From the NCBI GenBank assembly GCA_021030915.1, contig JAGEMR010000052.1:124001-188000 (forward strand): a stretch of 64,000 nt of DNA, read 5' to 3'. The notes beneath the pieces are model-generated. The model saw only the letters and a list, made by a program, of their open reading frames with translations. It did no database searches and was not told the origin of the DNA. Origin of the DNA: Astrothelium macrocarpum (taxonomy: Eukaryota > Ascomycota > Dothideomycetes > Trypetheliales > Trypetheliaceae). The translations under genes and the position numbers were made by a program. Positions 12,829 through 24,507 of the stretch are shown here, one piece after another (the stretch's first letter is position 1; every line of letters starts with the position of its first letter).

Positions 12829-14279
12829 CTACAATTTTGAAGAACCTCTGGGTCGCTCAAGCATCTTCGTTCCGTTCTTGAAATTTTTGACTAATTGACG
12901 AACCTGGATGGCTTTTAGCAAATTGCCGAGGCGCTCACTGAGCAGAAAACCTACTGCAAGATCCAACATAACGTCCTCCGATCCACCTGGAACTCGGGTA
13001 GCAGGCACCTCACGGTAGATCTCTGCAGGCCCGGTTAGCTTTCCCTACTTGGTCCAGTACAAGACTCTATCAACTTACTCTCTACCAGTTCGCCTTGCCC
13101 GGTCCTTGTGAGGCCGTTGCCCCCGAACAACAACACGGCACACTGCGCACACTCACTTAGAATTCTTCCCGTCTGTGCCTTTGCTAAAGCGGTCAAACCG
13201 CCCAACTCTAGATCCGCGGCATCTTTTTCCAGTTTTGTCATCTGATACACAAACTGCTCGATCCAGGCCCATTGACTTTCCAATAAGCCTCCACAGATTG
13301 CCAGCCGATGCCTTACCACAGGCTGATCCATCAACGTCTTCCCAAACGCCTCTCTCTTCATGCAGTACTCGAACGCCGCGCTCAGCGCCACTCTCGCCTG
13401 CCTTGTCCCTCCAATCGCAATCATCAACCTCTCGTGATTGAAGTTCGTCATGATATACTTCATTCCCATTCCCTCTTGACCCACCAAATTCTCTACCGGC
13501 ACCTTCACATCCTCCAGCCCAATGAATGTCGTCCCTCCTGTCCTCATCCCCATAACCTCTATCTTCCTCATACTCACGCCATCCTGCCCCTTCAGCGGCA
13601 CGACCAACAGACTCAAGCCCGCCGGCCCCTCTCCCCCAGTCCTCACCGCCATCGTCGCAAAATCACTCCAAATCCCATTCGTAATCCACTTCTTCGTCCC
13701 ATTCACCACATAGAACCTGCCATCCTCACTCTTTCTCGCCTCCGTCCTGATGTTCGCCACATCGCTGCCCGCATCAGGCTCGGTGATCGCAATGCACGCC
13801 CTCTTCTTCCCCATCAACAACTCCGGCAAGAATTTCTCCTGCAGCTGCCTACTCCCAAACTTCAAGAGCGGCGGGATGGCAAACGCAAATCCCGCTGTCA
13901 GGCTCGCTGGAACTCCGCCCAATCCACTGCGGTTCATCTCGTCGATGTAGATCAAGCAGTGGAGGTAATCCCATTCTTGGATCTTGACACCCCCGATCTG
14001 CGTAATGCCGAGACGAGAGAGCCAGGAGACGGGGAGGGGAGCAGGGAGGTTCGGGAGCAGCATGTTGGAAGCGCAGAAGTTGGGGAAGACATCATCGGGG
14101 ACGGATTCGGCGTTTTCGTAATCGAGGGCGTGGTGGAGAAGGTGTTCGTGGCAGAAGGCGCGGCAGTACTTTTGGAATGAGAGGTGGGAAGGCGTGTAGT
14201 AGGGAGAGGGGAGACCGATAAGGTAGGGTGGTTCGGAGAAGGGGATTGGGTTGCTGGAGACGGTAGGAGAGGATGTCAT
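12829..14279 (-). CDS. acyl-CoA dehydrogenase with a C-terminal peroxisomal SKL signal
   Basis: Three exons (14279-13079, 13022-12955, 12903-12829) encode 447 aa. The first exon holds most of the ACAD fold: the FAD/substrate loop AITEPDAGSDVANIRTEA, the W-I-T-N-G segment, the beta domain, and the C-terminal helical domain with EAFGKTLMDQPVVRHRLA and LFGGNGLTRTGQGELVE. Exon 2 adds YREVPATRVPGGSEDVMLDLA, where the acidic residue of GGSED lies in the catalytic-base region. Exon 3 adds RQLVKNFKNG... and ends GSSKL-stop. SKL is the canonical PTS1 motif, so the enzyme is predicted to be peroxisomal. Pezizomycotina do have peroxisomal acyl-CoA dehydrogenases that feed beta-oxidation. The two 3' introns are 56 and 51 nt with good GT/AG sites, and both phases fit. 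Without them the frame stops early at 13035 and loses the targeting signal. The substrate chain length cannot be read from the sequence. Confidence 0.9.
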
Positions 14280-15495
14280 TGTGGATAAGATGAGAGCTTG
14301 GATGGAGAAAGCCGAATAGGATGAATTATGTATCTAGCTACATGTTGTCACTTGCGTAGAAAAGCTGTAGAAGCATCTACCTGAGGACTGAGATCTCTAC
14401 TCCACCTCAGCTCAGCTCGGCTTCTATCGGCTTTCCCATTTGGGCAATGGCTGCCTACCTAGGTAGTAAGAAAACCTCGGCTCATGCAGGCCACCAACTG
14501 AATACCAGATTGATGCGTCAGGTACTGAAACTTGCCCGAACAAGAACAGTTTTCCCCAAACGGCAAATGTGGACCTAAATTCCCCAGCACAACGATTACA
14601 TCTACGCGAATGTTCGGCTTCAGTAGAGCTGGTACACATGCCAAAACGGCACTGGAAGACCAAACCAAAAAGCAGGAGGCCAAACTCCTTTTTTTACCCC
14701 CTTCCCATATACATGCCAATGCAATTTTGAAGCTCGAAACCAATCGGGCGTACCCGTAAGCGGCATAGCTGTCCTAGGACATTCTGCCCTTCGCTAGTAG
14801 TGCATAGAACTAGAACCAGAGAGTAGCAATTAAACCCTCCGACTGGTAAGTAGTCAATGGAGCGGAAATGCATTCAATTTAAGCACCCAAGGGCTCACAA
14901 TAGTCACACTTCGCCTGTAAATGCCTTGGCTGTGTATGACAACTTTATTAGAAAAGACAGCTTTCTTTTCGATGAGACATAGAAAGTTTTTCTGTATCAG
15001 TCAAGAGACAAAGCGGCCCAAAATAGACGCTCAAATCATTGACGTTATTGAAATCAAATTCGTTCTTGCTTATCTCAGTGGACTCAGACGCTGAGACGAA
15101 GAATGCTTACTAAATATGCTAGCGTATGAGTTTATGCGCCTTGGTCAACCAACCCCCTTCGGCGTACGCAAAGACTACTTCAGAAGTTGGTACTTATCAT
15201 CCAGGTCCCGGACGGAGCGCTTTTCTACATACTCTACAAAGAATCTTTGTGAATACTTCGACTATTGGTTTTATTCCGCAGCTCCGGCAGGTGATGAGCT
15301 ATTGTAGCTCCCGTGGAGTCACCGGCCAAGGAGTTCATTCTGTGCAGGGTCAAATGTTTTTTTCCAAAAGCTATCCGTGGAAAAAAGGATTTGACATCAT
15401 TGTTCAGGCCGTAAGATACACACTTCATACAAGGATAATCACTTGAAGAGATGTAGCCCTTTGAATAACTCGATCATTAGAAAGAGACCCGGTGT
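14280..15495. other. intergenic stretch between ACAD and DUF6594 genes
   Basis: It starts with the ACAD promoter and includes repeat copy B at 14976-15085. Open frames at 14424-14759 and 15116-15446 have no identifiable domain or splice partners. The right end is downstream of the DUF6594 gene. Confidence 0.45.
14976..15085 (+). repeat. degenerate dispersed repeat, copy B
   Basis: This aligns with 8109-8225 in the same orientation over about 110 bp, with several 10-20 bp near-identical blocks and mainly transition differences plus small indels. It lies in the intergenic region downstream of the DUF6594 gene. Confidence 0.6.
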
Positions 15496-16588
15496 TCAAC
15501 CACTGACGGCTTGAGTTCCACTGCTACCAACCTGCACGAAAACCACTTGGACAGCAGAGAAGGCTGCCGTGAGACCAAAAATTTCGGCCCGTTTCGCAGA
15601 AGTAAAAAATGCAAGGCAAAAAGATAACATAACGGTGAAAATGGCAATTATGCCCAGCCTCATTTTGATTGATGACACAAAGTAGAGCAAGACAATGGAA
15701 GCTACAGGTAAGCATGAGGCTAGTGCGGTTGTAGTAAGATAGGTCAGACGAGAAAAGGTACTATCCTCAAAGCCCACAAGGCCATGCACCGGTGATGGCT
15801 TTAAAAATCGGCCTATGCCCAGTTTGAAAAAGGTGGGTGCACCTTTCTCAACAAGCAACTTTGTGAAAATGTCATCCTCTTTGCGCGGTGAAAGTGTAAT
15901 GATATCTGCTTCATAACCCTTTTGTTCATGAATTGATCCCCAGATTTCCGAATCAACGCCGAATAGAGCAAAAGGGCCCATTTCTTTCGATGCCAAAAAT
16001 TTCTGAATATAATCCAAGTCCAGCTTAGCGGGCGGCTTCATTGACAGCATTTGAGATTGTTGAATGATTGCTGTGTCTTTCTCAGGTTAGTTTCTGCTCT
16101 TACTTATGCTTTGAGAACAAAACCTGGTACTCACTATACTTTTCCAACTTTTCCCGGATTTTCTCCACCAGGCTTAACTGTTGATTGTATCCCTTTTCCG
16201 AATTGTTTAAGAAGAAGAAATCTCGGGCGTATAAGTGCCTATCTCCAATACTTTGGTGGTCTTGCCGTTGAACTTTCATCAATTTCTCCTCAAGATCTTT
16301 CAGTTCCGCCTGCATATATAGAAGATTCAATTTATTTAGAAACCCGAATCTTCGAAAAATGGCTATATCTGGTAGCAGTCCCATCCTCATGGTGAGCTTA
16401 GGATAGCCAGCTGGAATATCATCTACTTGTGGCATATCGGGGTGGGCCGGACCAGCATCCGTCTGTTGCAAGGCAACGCTGGTTTGCTCTTTACCAGATG
16501 GCATAGCGGACATGCCCTGTACTGCCGTGCAAGGTCCATCAAGGGAGCTTGGAAGGTTTTCCATTGGAATATCCAAGGGCTGAGCCAT
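15496..16588 (-). CDS. DUF6594 family membrane protein
   Basis: Two exons (16588-16135, 16076-15496) with a 58-nt intron (branch CTAAC) encode 344 aa. After a disordered N-terminus comes the family signature: AGYPKL..., DIAIFRRFGFLNKLNLLYMQ and AELKDLEEKL, then a coiled-coil-like KIREKLEKY that continues over the splice junction into NTAIIQQSQMLSMKPP. The C-terminus has three predicted membrane segments (ALASCLPVASIVLLYFV, MRLGIIAIFTVMLSFCLAFF, IFGLTAAFSAVQVVFV), the standard DUF6594 end. Function is unknown. The family is expanded in filamentous ascomycetes and often sits in variable genomic regions. Here it is bordered by gene-poor DNA on both sides. Confidence 0.88.
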
Positions 16589-18286
16589 GGCTCAAAAAGT
16601 GGGCAGGACAGACTAATGATTCTTCACAGGATAGAGGGCAGGACACGAAAATAGGATCGTTATCTAAGTACGAGAGAAACAAGGCTTCTAAGCTTTGTAG
16701 ACTCATCGCCAGTTACCAACACTTGTAGATCTGCCCAACGTCCTCATAAACTTGATAAGCCAGTCGTATTGCGAGCCAAGTATCATGCAGGGCGTCATCT
16801 TCTCATCGACAGGGCTTCGTTCTTGCTACTAACACGGCATATTGTGGCTTTTCAGCCTCTTTGAGAGGAAATGGAAGTCCATTAGGCTGCACGACGTACC
16901 GCCTCCAGATGAGCGGGCCACGACAGCGGTATTTATGTCATGAGCAGACAACAGGTAACGCTGCTAAAACGCTCGTGCCTTGGTTGATGAGAGTCTTAGA
17001 GAGTAGCAAGTGCTGGCGTTCAGCCTTACAGGTAAGAAATACAGCTCTATGGACCATTTACCTTGTCATGTAGCCCAGGGAAAAAGAGGGTGGTGTACGA
17101 AAAGCATGCAGCCTCGTGCTTGCAACAACAGTTTCTGTTTCTGGACAGGCTGACGTGTTTGTAGAACAGCATTAAGCCAATTGTGTTACCTCACGTTTCT
17201 GCAAGATAATAAAGCAGCGCGCGTGATTGATCATCTCTTAAGCCCATCCAATCCAAGCACTCAGGCTCACTTTGAGACCCACCCGACCGTTTTACATCGC
17301 TTTTTTCGATTAACGCTGATTAGAATGTTAAACTGCCGGTGTCTGCTGTTAGAACGTGTTGCTGAGTGACACTACGTAATATCACGTAGTACTGATTGAG
17401 TATCCGTGGATTCTTTAAAAGTATCTGTCCGCTACATTCTAAAGCGGATTATGCACGAGCCCAGAACGAGTCCTGGAAGCCAGCGACCGTGGCACAACAA
17501 CTTTTAGTGCTCTGGCTTGCGCTTCACGTTTGATTCACGTGTCATGCTGTTGCAGGAATGGTTCCATCCGCATTAAGATTCGTACCTTCCGTTGATTGAG
17601 TCTGGATGCTCTCGCATCAATAAGATTAAGGTACGGGCGGTCACAGCGGCAATGGAATACGAATGCTACGTCATGTACGGAGTATCCATACGCATCTAGG
17701 AGTCGCCGGCATTTCTTACTGGGAGTGTCTTGAGCTTAGGTACCCCTCTCAGAGCCCCTTTGAGTCTTATCAAGTCTCCTCAATGTACCTTCCAAACTAC
17801 AAAAACGTGAATTTCTAGATTTCGGCTTGATTTAGGAATGAGAATGTTAATTTGCCAACGGAATGAAGTAGAGGAAGCTGTCTCTAACAAATGCGAGCCC
17901 CTTCACATACTTTGGATAGTTGTAGAAACAGCAACCATAACAAGGTCCGTAAACTTTGATTGGCTCGAGCGTCGGAAAGATACTCCTAGAGAGGTATGCT
18001 GCACGTTAACGCTGAGCGATAACCGGGCGCTGTATATGCATGTCCGTATTCTTGCATAGCCTGATTACAAAAATAGGGCGCCATCCGGACTATAACTATT
18101 GCACTGCTCCACTGAAAAAAATTGCCTTCCATTTATAGTGCATCTTCTTCCAAAATTGCTTTTTTTTCTCACGTTCTCGAGAAGCCTTTTCACTCATCTG
18201 GGATCCTTAAAGAAGTCTGTAAATGAATCCATTCTTTTCCACATCAACAACGCATTGTAGTAAAAGGAGGGAACAACCGATCAGTG
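16589..18286. other. gene-poor stretch
   Basis: No supported gene. A short inverted repeat (CTACGT AATATC ACGTAG) lies near 17371-17388. Open frames at 16861-17073, 17181-17369 and 17838-18059 have no family resemblance and no convincing splice structure. Confidence 0.5.
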
Positions 18287-18776
18287 ATGAAATGTTTCGA
18301 TTTCAAGCATCGCAGAGCTTGGAGAAAACGGCGAGAGGGGAAGCAATTTAAGGTCTGTCAAACACGATGCAAGTGAGGCGAGCATGGATGCTAACATAGT
18401 ATCAATGCAGATATTCGACGAACGAGATTACGCACACATTATTTTACACAATCGTGACGGCACAGGTAGAACAATATCAAGAGTTGCACTCTTGTGGAGT
18501 CCACAGGAGACCTTGGACGTCAGCTTTGTTAGCAAACATATCGTGAGAGATGTGCTGGGAATCCAGGTGCAGACTGCAGGATCACCAGCCGCTCCCATCC
18601 AGTTCGCCGGCAGGTTCATACAGTTTGATGGTTATGTGGAGCTAGAATGGAGGTTCGAGAGATCGAACAGCGTCTATCGGACATGTTTCTTGGTCGCTAC
18701 GCTGGAGGATGCTCATTTCGACATTGTTCTCGGAAGGAAGCAAGCTGCTCAATACGGTCTGTCAAGTCTGTGGTAA
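18287..18776 (+). CDS. small retropepsin-like protein (plus-strand member of a convergent pair)
   Basis: Two exons (18287-18352 and 18411-18776) joined by a 58-nt phase-0 intron with a GCTAAC branch point give 143 aa. The N-terminus is basic (RRAWRKRREGKQFK). The rest looks like a degenerate aspartic-protease (retropepsin-like) fold: an LDVSFVSKHIV segment where the active-site D-T/S-G hairpin would be, a GRFIQFDGYVELEWRF strand pair, then FLVATLEDAHFDIVLGRKQ, matching the F-V...D-x-I-L-G end of such domains. The catalytic Asp-Thr-Gly triad is not intact, so proteolysis is doubtful. The 3' end faces a second gene of the same type. An upstream exon cannot be excluded. Confidence 0.6.
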
Positions 18777-19032
18777 GAATACTAAGAAATAAAACCCAAA
18801 ATCGTAAAAAATGCATGCACTAGAGGCTCGCGATTTATCAGTCTCCCACATGCAGCCTAAAACCGCAGAAATGTTGGAATCACATTCCACAACTTCAATG
18901 AAACTTTGCATTCCAGGTCATTCGCCGTAATACCATTAAATAAATCATCGTACTCGTCATTACTGTCGACATGCTGCTTCTTCACATGACCCTCCTCAAT
19001 CCTCTCATCTTTAGCTCGAGCCTCTGGGAATT

Positions 19033-20132
19033 TTAGCCCGATCTGTTTTGCACATTTGTGCTGGTTTGTGTAGAGCCATTTCTGACGTTTGTATTTGCTT
19101 GGGTCGAGTTATTGGATTGGGACTGCTGAGCACCTGCAGCCTCTCGCTGTTCTCTCATTGTGGCATTTCTTGTTCTTTCATTCTGGTGGTTCATCCAAGT
19201 CTCTGGACCTGTTCGTAATGTTAGTTTGAGATCAGAATTGGAGGAGTAATTCACATACGTGCATCAGGTATAGGTGGTGCAGTAATGCTACCGACAAGCA
19301 GAGGGTTCCTTTCGCGGAGATGCAAGCGCTTAATTTCTGGCCGACCGATTGTGGCATCGGCATTCAGACCCTTGACCACAACGAATTTGCTTACATATGT
19401 CTTCCGTTCAAAGAAAAATTCTTGATTTCGGCAAGCCTCATGGGTGGTTAGTTTCCAGCGAATTACGTGACCCTGACTGCTAAACCCATGGAAGCTGGGC
19501 CCAACAGCACCAATAAATGTGCATGGTTCCGAACGGTTCCAAGTGACGCCGATCTGGTCGGCGACATCGGCGTCGATCAAGATCCCCTCAACTTCGCAGC
19601 CATCATCCAGTTTAGCGACAACACCTGTTGACGTCCCATCTTGGGCGGCGTTCTCAATTTGGAGCTGGCGGTAACAATCTTCGTCTTGAAGTGGGTCGAC
19701 GTGTTCATGCTCATGCTTTTCTGACTTTCGCGAACGGATAAAAGCACGGCGAAGCTTCCCCAATTTCCTCGAAACCCATCTCTTCACTGCATCACCCAGC
19801 TTCCGTTTAGGGCTGTGTTGAATGTCTCGTTGGAGAGCAGTGTGATCAGGTGACTCGGACTTCGAGGGTACAGAATCAGATGCTGAGGTCGGAGGTGGCC
19901 CAGGATTAACGGAAAGGAGGGTGTTGGGCGTGGGCGATGTGACAGATGAAGGCGATGTGGGCGAGGAATACTGCACGTGGCCGTCCTGTAACACCGACGC
20001 GGCATGCATCTCTTCGCGTAATCGCTGTGCGACTGGTGAAGGAGTGGGTGCTGGGCCTGCTGGGCCTGCTGGGTTCCACTTGAGCAAGAAGCTTGGCAAT
20101 GTCTTAACAATGTGCAGAGGTGTATCTGTCAA
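19033..20132 (-). CDS. retropepsin-like protein (minus-strand member of a convergent pair)
   Basis: Two exons (20132-19259 and 19208-19033, 50-nt intron) give up to 349 aa. The N-terminal 110 residues are Pro/Ser/Ala-rich and disordered, followed by a basic stretch (KRWVSRKLGKLRRAFIRSRK). Residues about 170-280 resemble a retropepsin-like domain: GVVAKLDDGCEVEGILIDADVADQIG replaces the usual D-T-G loop with D-A-D, and VVKGLNADATIGRPEIKRL matches the closing I-L/I-G motif. The tail after the intron is Asn/Gln/Thr-rich with repeats of T-N-V-R/Q-N. The open frame begins with TTG at 20132. The first in-frame ATG is at 20009 (42nd codon), so either the protein starts there or a 5' exon is missing. 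Confidence 0.6.
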
Positions 20133-22408
20133 AAACCTTGGAACTCCATAGCCAAGATGAAAGGAATAGCCAGGGGTATTGACACGGTTATTGACACGGC
20201 GATATGTAGTCCAAGCGAGTTAAGCGGACGAATGTATGGAGCTCGTGGCTTTCTGCGAAGGTGATGACTGCAGATAATCATTTAAGACAAGGTAGGAAGA
20301 ATGTTGGTAAAACAAGCAGATCCGCTGAAGGTTCATCGCACCATGAGAAGGTAGCGTCATCCGGGTGTGGGATGTAACGGGTCCTAGCCAAGCTCATGTG
20401 GTTCGCATGTTGCAGACGTTAAGGAAATAAGGCAAAATTTTGGTGGATGCACTAGCGCAATCCCCTGTCGCCTCTCGAAAGCGTGTCTTTTGAGCTTCGG
20501 AGCGTACTGGATACCATATCAACGTTGCCAGGCGTTTTAGTGCTGATGAGAATTGATTCTATGGCAAGAGGTTGGCTTGATTTGAATTTACCACCAGCTT
20601 TTACAATCCAATTGTGCAGTTGTTAGCGGCGGGTAGTATCGAGCACTATTCTTCCTTACCTCCGGGAGGAGCGGCCTTCCGTACTTCGCGGCGTTTCGGC
20701 CTGAGCATGACTCGACACAGCGTGGGTGTAACCGTGGCGCTAGCTTATCACGTATACCGCCCGTTCATCTTCCGTAGATAGCGTTGTCGATGCCGCCTTC
20801 CAGCAGGGAAATACCCAGTCGGTTAGATGAGCTAGAAACCGATACGAAGGGGCAAAAGCCAGAAGCGGAAAGATACGCTGATTATATGATACCCCTTGGA
20901 CATGCCCATGAGGGTGTACTCCATCCTTAGCTCCGTCACTGGACACCACTTTACCGAAGAAGTTAATCGGGCTAGTTCGTCCTGAACTGTACTTTTGATC
21001 AACGTTGAGACTCCGTGAGCCGTTTTGACGTTACCGGTATGTCTGCCGCGTCGTCATTTTGTTCCTACCGCAGACATGGGATATGGCTAAGCAGGGAGCC
21101 CATTCGAGCGATCGATCCCGATACCATGGTTCACGTCTAGACGCCATCGAGCTTGGCCTGCAGCAGACAAGCCGCGCTTCCCCATAATTCCTCGCGTGGC
21201 AGCTGCACGGAGATGAAAAGGCGCTGTAGGACAATGCGATTAGTGGCGGGAACCCAGTACGAGCCTACGGGGAAGACTTGGGGCGGACCACGCTTTAGCC
21301 CCGTCGCACGCCAAGGCTGCCAAACATGTGGTCAGGGTCCTCGATCCCTGGCGTCACCAGCGTGGGGAGACGTAGCGTGGGGAGAGACGTTGCGTAGCAA
21401 AGAGATCGGCCAACCAACGCTTTCATCTTTCTACTCTACCTTTGCAATTTCAGGACTCTCGAGCGTTCAGAAACGAAATCGCTTCGCTCGTGCTCCAATC
21501 CTAAATTAGCCCGGATTAACGATACCGTAACCAATCCTTGGGCTTTGTACTTTGAAAGCACATGTCACCGTGGAGATCGCCTTTCGCATAGGTAAGGTAC
21601 CTTGGCGTGCTTAGATAGGGCTGCAATGCGCATGATGCATCTGGGATGCTTCCAGGCGGTATGGTCGCTCGACGCAAACTTTTCGTCCCCATCTATCGCC
21701 ATCGAGCACGAGCCTGATGCGTCCTATTTCATCTCTCAAAGTTAGAACGATTGGATTGCACAGCTGGTTGAGCGGATTTTGAAGGCAATTTAGTCAAGGA
21801 GTGCGAACGGTCTCCCTACAGGCACCCCCGTGCCTTCGATTCTCCAATTACATAGAGCGGCCGCTAGCTAGTTTGCTGACGTTAACACCTTGTTGGTCTG
21901 CCGGTAAGGTAATACGAATTGGAATCAACGACAGGCATTCTGCCGAGAATAGGCAACCCATGCATTCCGTGCGCCCCTAAAACGAGGCAGAAAAGGCAAC
22001 CTACAAGTGCGGCCCCACTCGTCGCGTACCACGAATGATATGCACAAGGCTGAGTATGGTCTCATATGCCAATGCCTAATACGTTCAAATAAGCATAACG
22101 ATACTTATGTTGACTCTATGCATAAATCATATACAAGACCAGCGCTCGATAAGGTAAGGCCAAGCGGTTCGACGTAAATTAATCTAGTTGGCTTTCTTCA
22201 GCCTCATGGGGCTATGATCAAGCGGGAAGTTCAAAGCAGTATGACGAGTGTATATATCTACATTTGTTGTCGCGCCCGTGTGTTTATATTGAATACAATG
22301 ACGCACAACTAAACAATGTGGGCTTAAGGGAATCACGAACTCGTCCAAGTGATGGAATGCATTGTTTTGAGGTACCTTGTACCACCCTGCAGCCAAGATA
22401 TTCGCCCA
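20133..22408. other. 2.3-kb gene-poor stretch
   Basis: Several overlapping open frames (for example 21153-21509 plus and 20740-20949 minus) have no recognisable protein. A short direct repeat (GCGTGGGGAGA...GCGTGGGGAGA) lies near 21360-21388. Base composition is not A+T-rich, so this is not a RIP block. I see no transposon ends. Confidence 0.5.
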
Positions 22409-24271
22409 TTAGGCCTTTCCAAGGTCGTTACCTTCCTCTAGTTTCTGAAGTCCGAATTTCTTCAAACGAATGGAGGAGATGTTGATAAAGCCAGCTGGTT
22501 GGGATATTAGAATCAGCGAGATAGCTGCAGCATAGACTTACTGGTATCAACTGGACTAAAGTCAACCAAACTGTCCATTGAAGACTCTTCCTCGGAGTAG
22601 AGCTTCTCGGTCTCAGATGACCGGCCGATAACATAGCAGTTACCACGATAGCAGCGCAGTCGAACCTCGCCATTCTATAGCAGTTTAATCGTTTGAGACG
22701 GAACAGAGCAAAGGAACGTGGACTTACTACTCGTTTCTGGGAGAACATGATCGAATTTTCGACAAACTCTCTCTCTGGCGAGAAGTAGCTATTTAAGACT
22801 TATTCAGCATCATCAGGCAAGAAGAGTTCATATCTATCTTACAGGCCGTTGTAGAGAATGTCGGACCAGGAATGGGTCGCAAATTGATCTCGGAGAGCAC
22901 GAACACGTCCATCCATGACCAGACCTTCAAGATCCATGTGTGCAAGTCGAAGCTTTTTCCAGAAGTTAGTGACCATAGCGAATATTCTAAAGTACCGAGG
23001 ATGCACAGTAACGATGAGAGATGGGGTACGCACAATAGTCATAGCAGGCGAATCGTAACATCCTCTCGATTTGATACCGATGAAACGGTTCTGCAGGTTT
23101 AATCAGCATCTCCTGGAGGAAAACCTGGGCATTTAGAAAGCACAAACTTCGACGATGTCAATTCTACCGATGCCATGTTTCTTGCCGATTTCGTTAAGGG
23201 CAATGAAGAGGTCAAGACGATCAGTGATTTCCGTCTTTTCCGAGAGAAGTTTAGTTGGAAATCCTTTTTCGAAGTGAATAGTGATGTCTTGAGGGTTGTT
23301 CGGGGCGGTCATGGGATCATCGGTGCTGTTAGACGTCAATACGTAGACTATCTGGAATGGTGAGTCAAGTACCGTGTCCACATATCCGTGGGCGGAGGTT
23401 GCGAAGGATCTTCTAATTGTCCGCTTTCGTAACTGCAATGGGCGAGGTTGTCGTCCATACTGTACGGCTTGGCCTTGGTAGAAGACACGGGGATACCCTT
23501 CGCCGCAGCATAGTCGAGCAACGCAGTACGACCGGAGAAGGTGTTGAAGAATGATGGCATCCTCCACGGAGTAATGACCTTGATTTTGGGATTAATGGTT
23601 AGAAAGGCCAGCTCGAAACGGACTTGATCATTGCCTTTGCCCTATTGTTGCTTATTAGAGAACGGTGGATTAACGTGGAAAAAGACTACTTGCGGTACAA
23701 CTGTATAGGTAACGTCAGTAGGATGTTCTCTGTATAATTCAGTAAGTCTAAAGAAAGATGAGACCCACCCATGGCTGACATATTCACCTGTTGAGCTGTA
23801 AGAGGAAGCAATCCCACACTTCTACAAGGCTTCAAACTTACATCCTTCTTGAGCAGCAACGGCCATTTGTGCTCTTGCTATGATAGGGCGAGCAAGACTG
23901 GTCCCGAGCAAGTATCGACCTTCATAGACTGCATTGCAAGCCGTTGAGACCAAGCACAGATCTACGAATTGGCGACGCAAATCGGGAATGAAAATTTTGG
24001 AAGCGCCAATGCGTAAAGCTTTTGTCCTGACAGCATCCCAATCTTCCTCCTGCGAGACAAATCGTCAGTCCAAAGACCAAACGGTGAGCCAACCGGACCG
24101 TACCTGGCCGACATTGGCGAGGAAGCAAATGACTTCGAAACCTTGTTCTAGAAGCCAACTTAGAATTACCGACGTATCAAGTCCACCCGAGTATGCCTGG
24201 GAACAATCAGTTGAAATTCTGCTCAGCATAGCATCCGATCCTACCAGGCAAACTTTTCCCTTTGACACCAT
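22409..24271 (-). CDS. ARG1: argininosuccinate synthase, 12 exons
   Basis: Exons on the minus strand: 24271-24245, 24196-24104, 24049-23842, 23787-23769, 23700-23694, 23641-23373, 23325-23148, 23090-23034, 22952-22843, 22788-22728, 22674-22542, 22494-22409; 1248 nt, 415 aa, the normal family length. The enzyme joins citrulline and aspartate using ATP in arginine synthesis and is cytosolic in fungi. Visible signatures are the N-type ATP-binding loop AYSGGLDTS (residues 10-18), LLGTSLARPIIARAQ, SHGCTGKGNDQVRFEL, IPVSSTKAKPYSMDDNLAHCSYE, IGRIDIVENRFIGIKSRGCYD, ALRDQF and YFSPEREF. Every junction is in phase. Exon 4 is 19 nt and exon 5 only 7 nt (TTGTACC), needed to encode the invariant C-T of HGCTGKGND. 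The intron after it starts with GC (GCAAGT). No stop or frameshift was found, so the gene looks functional despite its fragmented structure. Confidence 0.93.
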
Positions 24272-24507
24272 GACTGCTGTATTTAAGGCTCAATTGAAGT
24301 TGCAGAAGATTGACTTTACGAGCAATTGAAGCAGTAGGCAGGTAGGCTTTCAGTAATTCGCAAGACGCTTTGGCAAGGACTTGGTAGACAAAGGTTTTTC
24401 AAGATTTGGTCAATTCGCGACCATGTACTCACCTGCAATTTTTTTTTTATCAGAACGTACCTTAAAGTTTATGGCACCTTGCCAAGAACCGCTAGTCAGG
24501 GTTTTTC

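Noticed and set aside
13308..14180. 290-codon plus-strand open frame
   Set aside because: Antisense to the acyl-CoA dehydrogenase exon, rich in Arg/His/Pro. The minus strand encodes a full conserved enzyme.
21153..21509. 118-codon frame in the 20-22 kb gene-poor region
   Set aside because: Odd composition, no recognised family and no convincing splice structure; not enough to call a gene.
23922..24158. apparent frameshift or pseudogene reading in argininosuccinate synthase
   Set aside because: Open frames look broken, but correct splicing of twelve exons gives a complete 415-aa enzyme with no stop, so it is not a pseudogene.
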